From: Gemmatimonadaceae bacterium
GTDB lineage: Bacteria; Gemmatimonadota; Gemmatimonadetes; Gemmatimonadales; Gemmatimonadaceae
Length of the DNA: 37,557 nucleotides
Reading direction: 5' to 3'
NCBI GenBank assembly: GCA_025928335.1
Contig: JAICJQ010000016.1
Coordinates: forward strand, 1-37,557
Part shown: one piece after another, positions 1 through 9,342 of the stretch
Layout of the letters: each line of letters begins with the position of its first letter
Position numbering within the stretch: position 1 is the first letter of the stretch
Notes under the pieces: generated by a model
What the model was told of the DNA's origin: nothing
Database searches by the model: none
What the model saw: the letters and a program-made list of their open reading frames with translations, nothing else
Program-made: the position numbers and the translations under genes

Positions 1-803
1 CACGACGCCGCCGAACGCGACGAACCCGACGACGCCGAAGAAGAGAGCGCGAAGCTTGGCACGCGCGATCGCCGCGGTAACGACGTCCGCGAGCTGCGCA
101 CCGTAGCGACGGACCTCGGAGTCTTCTCGCCGAAAGCTCTGCACGGTGCGAATCTGCGCGAACGCTTCGTCGGCGCCGGCCATCGCCTCGGCGATGCGAT
201 CCTGAACGCCGGTGCTCGCGCGCCGTAGCCGGCGGCCGAAGAGAAACGCCGCCCCAATGACGACCGGGGTGACCGCCAACGTCGTCGTGGTGAGCCGCGG
301 ATGGGTCAGCGTGAGCAGCACGATACCGCCGACGAGGAAGAGCACTTGTCGCGACATCTCGGAGATCCAGGTGCTGAACAACGACTGGATGATCGTGAGG
401 TCGCTCGACAGTCGGCTCGTCAGCTCACCCGTGCGCCGCTCGGTAAAGAAACCGGGCGACAACCGCACGAGATGGGCGAACACGTCTTGCCGCAATCCGG
501 CGACGACGCGCTCGGTCGTGGAGGTCAGAAGAAAAACCTGCACGAAATTCATCACGCCCTGGAGCGCGAAGAGGCCGAGAAGCCCGAGCGCGATGCGATC
601 GAGCAGCGCGCGATCGTGGCGCTGGAACGCGGCGTCGAGCAAGTGCCGCACGACCTGCGGGAAGATCAGTCCGACGGCCGCGGCAACGAGAAGGCAGACC
701 GCCGCGACGGCCAGTCGTCCGCGATGAGGACGCAACTTGGGAAGCAGCCTGCCGAGTGGCTTGGGCGAACGGAGGCGCCGCGAGCGCTCAGCGGCGGGGG
801 CTG

Positions 804-807
<4 letters not shown>
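1..807 (-). CDS. ABC exporter transmembrane domain (partial, runs off the window)
   Basis: N-terminal 269 residues of an ABCB/MsbA-like half-transporter; the rest, including the ATPase domain, lies beyond base 1. Reading the minus strand from a GTG at 807 gives a basic N-terminus, then hydrophobic segments at about 31-52, 70-95 and a pair at about 160-200. A charged coupling-helix region follows (IAEAMAGADEAFAQIRTVQS), typical of the type I exporter fold. The GTG overlaps the ctaB stop codon by four bases (GTGA), so the start is probably set by translational coupling. Such exporters flip lipids or expel drugs and peptides; the substrate cannot be told. Its place in a haem A operon may be coincidental or may hint at a role in the cell envelope or cytochrome maturation (inference). 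Confidence 0.85.
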
Positions 808-1693
<886 letters not shown>

Positions 1694-1697
<4 letters not shown>

Positions 1698-2680
1698 GCG
1701 TCCACCGTCCGTGTCATCCCGATCCTGGGCTCGGATCGTGGCGGCGCGACCGCGGCGCCCTCGACGAGCGGACCTGAACGCGCGCGGCTCGCCAGGTAAG
1801 CGAAGACGAAGCAGCTCAGCCAGATTCCCACGCCGGTCGCCTCATGCAACGATCGCAAAACCGGCGGCAGATGCAGCAGAATCATGCTCGACGCCACCAC
1901 GAGTTGAAGCACGACCAGGCCGAGCGCGACGCGCGACGCCGTTACGACGATGGGCGCCTCCGATTCACGCCGCTTTCTGAGCATCATCGCGACGCCGATC
2001 AGGTGCAGCAGCAGCAAAACGGCCAGCGTACGGTGGACGACCTGGACATAAACGCCGCCCGCGTCCACCGCCGGATTCCGGCCGCACATCGGAACAGTCG
2101 TACATCCAACGGCGGCGCCGGGAACCTTCGCGGTAAGTCCGCCCAACGCGACAACCAGAATGGCGAGAATCGCCGCACCGCGCGCCGATCGTGCCGCGCG
2201 AGCTGTCCCGTGTTGCGAGAGCACGGACGTCCCGCCCAATGCGCCGGCGCGAATGGCCGTCGTCGCAACGAGCGCGAGGAGTGTCATCGCGACGAGCCAA
2301 TGTGCGACAGTCGCCCATGGGGCATTCCCGAATTTGACCGTCACCCCGCCGAGAACAGCGGCGGTGATCACCGCCCCGAACGCGCCGATCGCCGAGCGGA
2401 GCGCTCCCGCTGCTCCTCCGACGCGTGGCTCGCGGCGGTTTCGGTAGGCAACGACGACGAGCAGCGCGACGGTGAACGTCAGAATCGACGCCAGGTACCG
2501 ATGGCTCACCTCGACGATGAGATCAGGCCGGCTAAAAGGCGGGAACCAGTACCCGTAGCATTTCGGCCAATGATCTCCGCAGCCCATCCCGGAGCCGGAG
2601 ATGCGGACGATCGCTCCGAAAACCAGATGGAGGCACGCGACAATGAGCGCCGCGATCGACACACGCCGAACGGATTTCAT
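1694..2680 (-). CDS. ctaA: Haem A synthase (COX15/CtaA family)
   Basis: Membrane enzyme that oxidises the haem O methyl group to a formyl group, making haem A for aa3/caa3 oxidases. The 328 residues hold about eight transmembrane helices in two four-helix halves. Visible family landmarks are the first periplasmic loop GMGCGDHWPKC, the haem-ligand helix EVSHRYLAS, the paired cysteines in GCTTVPMCGRN, a second HRTLAVLLLLH helix and the C-terminal LHEATGVG helix. It overlaps the upstream small gene and ctaB by four bases each. The product of the next gene (haem O) is its substrate, so the two act in sequence. No strong Shine-Dalgarno is seen; coupling probably supplies translation. Confidence 0.93.
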
Positions 2681-2928
2681 CTCGGCGGCAGCGTGATCGG
2701 CGAGGCCGCGTGCATCGCGCGCCAGGTAAAGACAAAGAGCACGGCGAGTGCGATGCCGGGGAGTCCGGCCCAGGCGATTTCGAGCGCTCGGCGAAGTGCC
2801 GGCCGGCTCCCCTCCGCCGACGCCGTCTGCGGCGCCGACAGGATAGCCGATCGAAGAATCATGACTTGGGCAGCCGCGCTCGACAGAGCAGCGAGCCAGA
2901 AAATGGCGGTGGTCAGTAGGACACGCAT
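2677..2928 (-). CDS. Small membrane protein resembling the COX2 transmembrane region
   Basis: An 83-residue protein heading the haem A operon. It starts with a hydrophobic segment that reads like a signal peptide ending SSAAA followed by Q21. A second hydrophobic segment at about 46-70 (ALEIAWAGLPGIALAVLFVF) resembles the second helix of cytochrome c oxidase subunit II (pattern LEIxWTxxPAxxL). There is no CuA domain. I chose the ATG at 2928 because a longer reading to 2997 would overlap the start of the divergent permease. Its stop overlaps the ctaA start by four bases. It could be a reduced oxidase accessory subunit or an assembly factor; function is not established. The similarity is judged by eye. 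Confidence 0.6.
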   Translation of the reverse strand: MRVLLTTAIFWLAALSSAAAQVMILRSAILSAPQTASAEGSRPALRRALEIAWAGLPGIALAVLFVFTWRAMHAASPITLPPR

Positions 2929-2988
2929 TGGATCGCTGAAAAAGTTAACGATCGTATCGGAAGTGCGCTTCCAGTGGTAGCATAGAGA

Positions 2989-4413
2989 ATGGCCCACTCC
3001 ACCATGCCGGCCCGCTCGAGCTCCGGCCCCGACCTATCGCCGGGAACGACCGCACAACCGGCGCTCCCCAGACGTCTGGGTCTCTGGAGCGCGATCGCGG
3101 TCGTCATCGGCATTACCATCGGCAGCGGCATTTTCCGTACGCCGGCGAGCGTGACCAATCGACTGCCCGGCCCGCTTCCCCTATTTGGCGTATGGATCGC
3201 CGGCGGCGTCGTCGCGCTATGCGGCGCACTGACGCTCGCCGAGGTGGCCGGCGCTTTTCCGGACACGGGCGGCATCTACGTCTTTATCAGAAACGCGTGG
3301 GGACGCTTGCCTGCGTTCCTCTTTGGCTGGGCGGAGCTGGCGATCATCCGCGCGGCCGCGCTCGGCGCGATTGCGACCACATTTGCCGAATATCTGCTGC
3401 GCGTCTCGGGGTTCGATCCGACGGTCGCGCCGTACGATGGTTGGGTGCACTACGTGGCGGCGATCGCGATCGCGGTGGTTGCGGCTCTCAACTATGTGGG
3501 CGTTCGCTGGGGCTCTCTGATCCAGAACGTCACGACGGTCGCCAAGTATTTTGGCCTGTTGTTCATCATCGTCGTGGCGATCGCGGTTGGCCTTCCAAAG
3601 ACCGGCGGCCATTTCACGCCGGTCTCGCCGCCGGGCAGCTTCTCGATCGCGCCGTTCGGACTCGCACTCGTCTCGGTGCTCTGGGCGTACGACGGATGGG
3701 CCGACCTCGCGTTCATCTCGGGCGAGGTGAAGGATCCAGAGCGCAACTTGCCGCGCGCGCTCATTTTTGGAACCATCGCCGTCGTCGTGATCTATCTGCT
3801 GGCGAACGTCGCGTATCTCGGTGTGATGTCCGTCGACGAAATTCGGCATTCGAAGCTCGTTGCAGCGGACGTCGCATTGCGCCTCGTCGGTCCCGTCGGC
3901 GTCACCTTCGTCTCGATCACGGTGATGCTCTCCACGCTGGGTACGCTCAATGGATCGATTCTCACCAACCCGCGCGTGTTCTTCGCGATGTCGGCGGACG
4001 GGATGCTCTTCAAGAAGATCTCGGCGGTGCACCCGCGCTTCGAGACGCCGTACGTCGCGATCGCGCTTGCGGCGGTGCTCGGCATCATCTTCGTGCTGCT
4101 GCGGACCTTCGAGCAGCTGGCCGACACGTTTGTCACGGCGATCTTGCCGTTCTACGCCCTTGGCGTCGCGTCGATCTTCATCTTCCGCCGCCGCGCGGGG
4201 TATGAGCCGCCCTTCCGGGCACCGCTCTATCCTTTCGCACCGATCCTGTTCGTCGTCGCGTCGGCGTACCTGCTGGGCAACGCGCTGATCGACGACAGCA
4301 GCCGCTGGCCGACGCTGGCGATTTTTGGCGTGATCCTGGTCGGGGTGCCGGTCTACTATCTCACGGTCGGGCGACGCGTGCGTAGGGTGGACGGGTCGAC
4401 TCAAAGCTACTAG
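2989..4413 (+). CDS. APC-family amino acid permease
   Basis: A 474-residue inner-membrane transporter with about twelve hydrophobic helices. The N-terminal helix carries the family signature GITIGSGIFRTPASV (about residues 38-52), where the unwound GSGIF stretch contacts the substrate backbone. Also typical are WAYDGWADLAFISGEVKDP (about residues 228-246) and the NPRVFFAMSADGMLFKKI loop. The order and motifs resemble LAT-type or serine/threonine-type exchangers, but the amino acid carried cannot be inferred. It is transcribed alone, divergently from the ctaA operon across a gap of only 60 bp, and convergently with the mla operon. The ATG at 2989 has only a weak purine stretch (AGAGA) before it. 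Confidence 0.92.
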   Translation: MAHSTMPARSSSGPDLSPGTTAQPALPRRLGLWSAIAVVIGITIGSGIFRTPASVTNRLPGPLPLFGVWIAGGVVALCGALTLAEVAGAFPDTGGIYVFIRNAWGRLPAFLFGWAELAIIRAAALGAIATTFAEYLLRVSGFDPTVAPYDGWVHYVAAIAIAVVAALNYVGVRWGSLIQNVTTVAKYFGLLFIIVVAIAVGLPKTGGHFTPVSPPGSFSIAPFGLALVSVLWAYDGWADLAFISGEVKDPERNLPRALIFGTIAVVVIYLLANVAYLGVMSVDEIRHSKLVAADVALRLVGPVGVTFVSITVMLSTLGTLNGSILTNPRVFFAMSADGMLFKKISAVHPRFETPYVAIALAAVLGIIFVLLRTFEQLADTFVTAILPFYALGVASIFIFRRRAGYEPPFRAPLYPFAPILFVVASAYLLGNALIDDSSRWPTLAIFGVILVGVPVYYLTVGRRVRRVDGSTQSY

Positions 4414-4414
4414 T

Positions 4415-4451
4415 CGCCAATCTGGCGCCGACTTCCCTCACGTTCTCGTGA
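4415..4451 (+). terminator. Two small hairpins just after the permease stop (possible terminator)
   Basis: Directly after the TAG stop are CGCCA-ATC-TGGCG (4415-4427) and then TCACG-TTCT-CGTGA (4438-4451), both perfect 5-bp stems with short loops. There is no T-run after either, so this is at best a weak or factor-assisted terminator for the permease mRNA. Confidence 0.3.
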
Positions 4452-4562
4452 ACAGCATTTGGACGCGGAGAAAAGCACGGATTCTGCGGACAGGCGCGGA
4501 GACGACGTGACAAGTGAATAGCAGTGAAGAAAAGGCAGCGATGCGTTGGTATCTGCCCGTAT

Positions 4563-4658
4563 CAATCGCCCAATCGCCCAATCGCCCAATCGCCCAATCG
4601 CCCAATCGCCCAATCGCCCAATCGCCCAATCGCCCAATCGCCCAATCGCCCAATCGCC
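4563..4658. repeat. Perfect tandem repeat, 12 x 8 bp (CAATCGCC)
   Basis: Twelve identical copies of CAATCGCC cover 96 bp in the gap between the convergent permease and mlaD genes, ending 5 bp from the mlaD stop codon. Every junction creates CCC on the plus strand and GGG on the minus strand, so the minus strand reads GGG-CGATT-GGG-CGATT over and over. This is a textbook G-quadruplex pattern with 5-base loops, with the potential i-motif on the other strand. If the mla operon is transcribed past its stop, the same G-tracts occur in its 3' UTR. The lack of any unit divergence suggests recent slippage or homogenisation. Around it (4452-4562) I see no gene. Confidence 0.97.
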
Positions 4659-4663
4659 CGTTG

Positions 4664-5560
4664 CTAGAAGATCCGAACGTTGATGTACTTCTTCGGGTTC
4701 GCCTTGATGTCGGCGACGAGCGAATCGATCTGGCGGAGCAGACGATGCGTGTCGGTATAGAGCGTCGAATCGGTGAGGAACTTGCCGATCGTGCCGTTTC
4801 CGCTCTGTGCCAAGGTGAGCAATTTTCGAATCTCGGTATTCGTTGAATCGAGATTCGCGACCAGTCGCGCTCCGTTCTCGCTCGTCTTCCGCAGGTTCTT
4901 GATCGTCGAGTCGATCTGCGCGGAATCGGCCAGGGTGCTCAAGTGGCCGGCGGCGTTGCGGAACGATGCCATCGTCTGCGTCAGATTCTCATTCTGCTGG
5001 GCGAGGACTTTCTGGAGCTGCACCGAGAGCGCGGCCGTCGACGCCACCGTCTTGTTGATGTCTTTCAGCGTGCCCGCTTCAACGATCTGTTGTTGCAGCG
5101 AATGCATCAACACCGTCAGGGCGACGCCGATCGTGTCGACGCGGCTCATGATCTGGCCGATGTCGGACGCCGCCGGGCCCGGAGGCACCGTGTCGCCCGG
5201 AGAATAGGATGCCGCGGGGACTGGAATCGGTGGCGTGAGTGCGACCGCGACGTCGCCGAAGATGCCGACCGGTTTCACCGCGGCGGTCGAGCCCTTGGGG
5301 ACCGTATACTGGTCGTCGATGCGGATCATCACGTCCAGAAAGCCATCGCGTCGCAAGTTGACGTCGCCCACGTAGCCCACGCTCACGCCGGCGAGCAGCA
5401 CTGGCTGCCCCTGCTTCAGGTTCTGGCCCCAGGCGAAGCGCGTATACAACGGATAGCCCGCTTTGAGCTTGCCGCGCGCGAGCCAAAGCGTTCCCAGAAC
5501 GAGAACGACGACAGCCACCGTGATGAGAATTCCGACGCTGACTTCGTTCCGACGTTTCAT
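4664..5560 (-). CDS. mlaD: MlaD-family MCE-domain lipid-transport protein
   Basis: A 298-residue periplasmic protein anchored by one N-terminal helix (about residues 8-28, VGILITVAVVVLVLGTLWLA). One MCE domain follows at about 37-112, with the characteristic GQPVLLAGVSVGYVGDV stretch and the VKPVGIFGDVAVALTP stretch. The C-terminal half is predicted helical (repeated leucines, Q-rich around LQKVLAQQNENLTQTM), as in MCE proteins that oligomerise into a channel. Its start overlaps the mlaE stop by four bases (ATGA). Known family role: hexameric lipid-binding subunit of an ABC complex that moves phospholipids between inner and outer membranes. It is the last gene of the operon and ends next to the 8-bp repeat array. 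Confidence 0.9.
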   Translation of the reverse strand: MKRRNEVSVGILITVAVVVLVLGTLWLARGKLKAGYPLYTRFAWGQNLKQGQPVLLAGVSVGYVGDVNLRRDGFLDVMIRIDDQYTVPKGSTAAVKPVGIFGDVAVALTPPIPVPAASYSPGDTVPPGPAASDIGQIMSRVDTIGVALTVLMHSLQQQIVEAGTLKDINKTVASTAALSVQLQKVLAQQNENLTQTMASFRNAAGHLSTLADSAQIDSTIKNLRKTSENGARLVANLDSTNTEIRKLLTLAQSGNGTIGKFLTDSTLYTDTHRLLRQIDSLVADIKANPKKYINVRIF

Positions 5561-6405
5561 GTCTGGAGCAGGGGACCCAGGACGCCCGCCGTCAGAGCAT
5601 CCAGCACGAGAATGGTCATCGACGTGATGACGACCGCTCTCGCGGTCGATCGGCCGACACCTTCGGCGCCGGCTTCGGTAATGTAACCCTCATAAGAGCA
5701 GACCAACGAGATCGCCATCCCGAACATCATCGCCTTGAGCAGACTATAGACCACTTGGAACGTGCCGAAGCCCAGGCGCAGACCGGTGATGAAGTCTTGC
5801 GGCGTCACGTCGGTAATGCGGACGGAGACGGTGTATGCGCTCAGCAAGCCGGTCGCGTCGGCGAGGATGACGAGAACCGGCAACATCACCGTCGCGGCGA
5901 GGAACCGCGGCACGATGAGAAAAGCGACCGGATCGTAGGCCAGCGTCTCCAGCGCGTCGATCTGCTCCGTGACGCGCATCGTCCCGATTTCGGCGGTCAT
6001 GCGGCCGCCGACCCGCCCGGTGAGCACGAGGCCCGTCAGCAGCGGTCCGAGCTCCAGCACGACCATTAGCCGGCTGGCGAGACCGATGATCGACAGCTCG
6101 ACCCCGGGGAAGAGCTGGTAGCGCGTCTGCAGCGCGATGACGCCACCGATGAACGCCGCCACGACGAGGACGATCGGGATCGAATCCACGCCGATGTTCT
6201 TCATCTGGCGGATCGTTTCCGGGACGTAGGTCGCCGGATCGCCCATGGCGCGGGCGATGTCTCGAACGAAGTAGCTCCGGACGCCGACGTCGCGGAACAG
6301 CCCGACCCACCAGCGGGTTACGCGCCGGAAAAAGCGGATCGACGTCCGCTGGACGACCGGAAATTGTTGAGTTTCTCGCCCGAACTGCGGAAGCGGACCG
6401 CTCAA
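5557..6405 (-). CDS. mlaE: MlaE-family ABC lipid transporter permease
   Basis: Inner-membrane permease of the Mla-type phospholipid transporter, 282 residues from the chosen start. The family core is clear: GVDSIPIVLVVAAFIGGVIALQ, then the conserved VLELGPLLTGLVLTGRVGG-type stretch, EIGTMRVTEQIDALETL and a C-terminal hydrophobic helix. An in-frame ATG at 6465 would lie well inside lptG, so I prefer the TTG at 6405, which overlaps the lptG stop as TTGA, mirroring the four-base overlaps elsewhere in these operons. It is followed directly by mlaD. The ATPase (MlaF) that must energise it is not in this operon, which is unusual. Confidence 0.9.
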   Translation of the reverse strand: MSGPLPQFGRETQQFPVVQRTSIRFFRRVTRWWVGLFRDVGVRSYFVRDIARAMGDPATYVPETIRQMKNIGVDSIPIVLVVAAFIGGVIALQTRYQLFPGVELSIIGLASRLMVVLELGPLLTGLVLTGRVGGRMTAEIGTMRVTEQIDALETLAYDPVAFLIVPRFLAATVMLPVLVILADATGLLSAYTVSVRITDVTPQDFITGLRLGFGTFQVVYSLLKAMMFGMAISLVCSYEGYITEAGAEGVGRSTARAVVITSMTILVLDALTAGVLGPLLQT

Positions 6406-7490
6406 GTCCGCACCCGTGCCAGAAGCACGAGTCCGATCAACCCGAAAACCGCTCCGGGAATCCACGCCGCCAGATCGGGCGGAATGAGCGCCTTGCCCCC
6501 GATTGCCCGCGTCAGCTGAATCATCAGCAGAAAGATCATCGTCGTTGCAAGGCTCACGGCGATGCCATACGCCGAGCCGCCGCGCTGTGTACTCGTGGCG
6601 AGCGGAGCGCCGAACAGCGCAATAATGATGCAGGTGACGGGAATGGCGATCTTGAGGGCGCGCTCGACGCGCAACACGTTGGCGTCACCGCCCGACCGCT
6701 CGAGCGCATTGATGAACTGCGTCAGCTCCCGATAGCGCATGTCGTGCGGATCGCGGGCTTTCGCCATCATGTCGAGCGGCTGCTCCGTGAAATTCTTGTC
6801 GTGCGCGACGGCGAACGAGACGGTGAACGTGTGCCCGGTGTCGGTGACGATATTCATCGCCCCGTTGCGCAGCGTCCAATTGCGGCGTCGCGCATCGTAC
6901 TTCGCGGTGTCCGCGGCGAGCACGTAGGTCGGGTACGCCGCGCCCTGACCCTTTCGCTCGATCTGCAAACTGCGAATTCGCGCCGAATCGGTTCGCAGCT
7001 CGGATGCCTTGTAGACGCGTCCCTGTTCGCCCGCGAAGGCAAAGTTGAAGCGCACCGAGCCGATTTGTGCCTTGTCTTCTTGCAGAAGGTGGCTGCGCCG
7101 CGCATTGCTGATCGGCACGAACTCGCCGAGTCCCAGATCCAGCCCACAGGCGAAAACGGCGCCGACCAAGATCGGCGTGATGAGGCGATAGAAGCTGATC
7201 CCCGACGCCTTGGCCGCCGTGACCTCCGAGTGGCGCGTGAAGCCGCCGATCGAGAACACCGTGGCGAACAGCACCGCCGCCGGCAACACCATGAACATCG
7301 AATCAGGAATCCAGAACAGATAGCTCAGCGCGATGTCGCGCGTCGACAAGTTCCGCTCGAGATATCCCTGAACGTGATCGGTGAGATCGATGACGATCAG
7401 CAAAATCGGAAAGCCGAGCGCCGTGACCGTGAAGATCTTCGCGAACTCCGCGAACACATACCGGTCGAGCGGTCGAAGGATGTGTTTCAT
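6402..7490 (-). CDS. lptG: LptG-like LPS export permease (YjgP/YjgQ family)
   Basis: A 362-residue inner-membrane permease of the lipopolysaccharide export complex LptB2FG. The N-terminus (LDRYVFAEFAKIFTVTALGF) and the three following helices are typical, with the cytoplasmic coupling region SEVTAAKASGISFYRLITP. A periplasmic beta-jellyroll follows at about 135-270, then RALKIAIPVTCIIIALFGAP, the standard entry to the last three helices. Its length is normal for the family, unlike its partner. The ATG at 7490 overlaps the upstream lptF stop (TGATG), so the two are translationally coupled. I call it lptG rather than lptF mainly by its second place in the operon; the two paralogues are hard to tell apart by eye. 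Confidence 0.87.
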   Translation of the reverse strand: MKHILRPLDRYVFAEFAKIFTVTALGFPILLIVIDLTDHVQGYLERNLSTRDIALSYLFWIPDSMFMVLPAAVLFATVFSIGGFTRHSEVTAAKASGISFYRLITPILVGAVFACGLDLGLGEFVPISNARRSHLLQEDKAQIGSVRFNFAFAGEQGRVYKASELRTDSARIRSLQIERKGQGAAYPTYVLAADTAKYDARRRNWTLRNGAMNIVTDTGHTFTVSFAVAHDKNFTEQPLDMMAKARDPHDMRYRELTQFINALERSGGDANVLRVERALKIAIPVTCIIIALFGAPLATSTQRGGSAYGIAVSLATTMIFLLMIQLTRAIGGKALIPPDLAAWIPGAVFGLIGLVLLARVRT

Positions 7491-9268
7491 CACGTCGTCG
7501 AGCGGGTACGGCTGAACCACCCGCCGATCTTGTCGATCGTCTCGGCGAAGTTTCCACCGCGTGACGTCACGCCCTCGCGTCCCATGCGCGAGACGAGGAG
7601 CAGGCCGACGAGCAGAAAGATCACGTTGTCGGCCCACATCGCCCAGAAGGGCGAAACGATGTTGTGATTGGCCAGCGACTCTCCGCCGATCAAACCGACG
7701 TAATAAATCGCGAATACGGCGAAGCTGACGCCAATGACGAGGCCCACGCCGCCGCGAGGAAAGCGCAAGGCGATCGGCGCGCCGACGAGCACGAAGACGA
7801 TGCACGCCGCGGCGAGGGAGAACTTCTTTTGGATTTCGACGCCGTACCGGTTGCGCCAGTGGCGCGCGTCCTCGAGACGGATCTTGGCGTCGCCGAGCTC
7901 CATCGCGGCGGCCGTCCCCGCGGTGTCGTTCGTGGTCGCAACGCCGGGTGTCGCCGCGGCCGGCGTCGCCGTGCCGGATGGAGACGCCGGCGCGTTGGTC
8001 GCCGGAGCAGCAGGCGTGGGTACGGGGATAATTCCGTTCGGCACCGGGCCATTCATCGCCGGCGCCACGACGGAATCGCCGAGCCTTGTCATGGGACTCG
8101 TGTCGCGCCTGGCGACGCTGTCCTTCTTCGCCGCGCTGTCCTTCTTCGCCGCGCTGTCCTTTCTTGCCGCGGTGTCCTTTTTCGCGCTCGTGTCGCGCTT
8201 CACCGTGTCCTGCGGCGTGCCGCTCGCCTGCCGAGCAAAGCGTCGGAATTTCGGTACCTCGGCCGCGCGCGCCTCTTTGATGACAAAGTATTTACCGAAT
8301 TTCTTGTTGATCAGGTTGCAGTACATGGCGCCAATCCCGCCCGCCCGACGAAACACGGGTGCGGCCGGCTTCGGCAGGTTCTTGCCCTTGTCGCGCTGGA
8401 GACGCCAAACGGCTGTCAGACTATCCGTCATGGCGCTGATGTACGCCCGATTTCGCGTTTCGTACTCCTTCTGCATCTCGCACACCGACATCTCGCGCTC
8501 GCCCTTGGACGCCGTGTCCGCGTTGATCGACTGAAACGAATTGGAGACGTCCCTCACCCGAAGTTGATCTTCCACGTAGTAGACGCGATCGAGCTGCGCG
8601 ACCTCATTGTTCGGCGACGAGAGCATCATGCCGTCGAACAGATGCATGATCAGGTCGCGCTTGTTCGACGCGAAAGCGAGAGTGCCGTGGTTCGCGTAGA
8701 TCGTGCGCCGGCGCTGCGGATCGTTCAGATCATAGATGGTGATGTCGCGCATCTTTCCGGACTGATCGCGATCGATGTATCCGGCGCGCAGATACAGTTG
8801 GCCTTCCTTCACCGTGTTGATGACCTGTTCCTTCAGCGCGAAGGTCGGCTTGGTGCGAAGAATGGCCAACTGCAGCGTCGCCAACTCATGGTTCGCCCGC
8901 GACAGCACCTGATCGTTGAACCAGAGCATGAAGAGAGCGACGAACACCGAAACGATCAACGCCGGGCGCATCAGCCGGCGCGTCGAGACGCCGCCCGCTT
9001 TGAACGCCGTGATCTCGTTCTCGGACGCGAGCCTGCTGAAGGCGTAGAGCACCGCGACGAGGACGGCCATCGGCAACGTCATCGCGACGGTGAAGGGAAT
9101 CGACAGGATGAAAAACTCCGTGATCACCTGCCACGACAGCCCGCGCCCGACCAAGTCGCCGAAGCGCCGCGCGATGTACTGGAGCAGCATGAGCGACGTC
9201 AGCGCCGAAAGGGCGAAAACGAAGGGCCCAACGTGCTCTTTGAGGACGTAACGGCTGATTATCTTCAC
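7490..9268 (-). CDS. lptF: LptF-like LPS export permease with a large periplasmic insertion
   Basis: A 592-residue YjgP/YjgQ permease, well over the usual 360-400. Helices 1-3 (about 14-115) and the coupling stretch SENEITAFKAGGVSTRRLM are normal. The jellyroll (about 130-245) is followed by some 200 extra residues: a helical part (about 255-345), a K/D/S/A repeat (357-390) and an Ala/Pro/Thr-rich linker (401-455). The canonical EIQKKFSLAAACIVFVLVGAP entry to helix 4 then resumes near 478. The start is a GTG at 9268, chosen because the family N-terminus (IISRYVLKEHVGPF) begins there. It is the first gene of lptF-lptG-mlaE-mlaD. The insertion would face the periplasm and may contact the Lpt bridge or peptidoglycan (inference). 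Confidence 0.88.
   Translation of the reverse strand: MKIISRYVLKEHVGPFVFALSALTSLMLLQYIARRFGDLVGRGLSWQVITEFFILSIPFTVAMTLPMAVLVAVLYAFSRLASENEITAFKAGGVSTRRLMRPALIVSVFVALFMLWFNDQVLSRANHELATLQLAILRTKPTFALKEQVINTVKEGQLYLRAGYIDRDQSGKMRDITIYDLNDPQRRRTIYANHGTLAFASNKRDLIMHLFDGMMLSSPNNEVAQLDRVYYVEDQLRVRDVSNSFQSINADTASKGEREMSVCEMQKEYETRNRAYISAMTDSLTAVWRLQRDKGKNLPKPAAPVFRRAGGIGAMYCNLINKKFGKYFVIKEARAAEVPKFRRFARQASGTPQDTVKRDTSAKKDTAARKDSAAKKDSAAKKDSVARRDTSPMTRLGDSVVAPAMNGPVPNGIIPVPTPAAPATNAPASPSGTATPAAATPGVATTNDTAGTAAAMELGDAKIRLEDARHWRNRYGVEIQKKFSLAAACIVFVLVGAPIALRFPRGGVGLVIGVSFAVFAIYYVGLIGGESLANHNIVSPFWAMWADNVIFLLVGLLLVSRMGREGVTSRGGNFAETIDKIGGWFSRTRSTT
8099..8200 (-). repeat. Coding repeat in lptF: six-residue K/R-D-S-A-A-K units
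   Basis: Five to six tandem 18-bp units encode the pattern KDSAAK (variants KDTAAR, KDSVAR, RDTSAK) at residues 357-390 of LptF. The nucleotide units are nearly identical, so the tract probably grew by slippage in multiples of 18 bp, which keeps the frame. The encoded peptide is strongly charged and likely extended or helical in the periplasm. Confidence 0.8.
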
Positions 9269-9342
9269 GATGGATTCCGAGCTGGCCGAGCGGCGTGGAA
9301 CTCCAAGAATTCCACAGGGTTGTACGCCCGTGCCCGGCCTGT

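Noticed and set aside
4410-4653. Minus-strand reading frames giving repeated GDWAIGRL peptides
   Set aside because: They are translations of the 8-bp tandem array (24-bp period gives an octapeptide repeat in every frame) and have no start signal or domain; not a real protein.
6406-6465. Longer MlaE start inside lptG
   Set aside because: It would overlap lptG by over 60 bp; the TTG at 6405 gives the same four-base overlap style as the rest of the operon.
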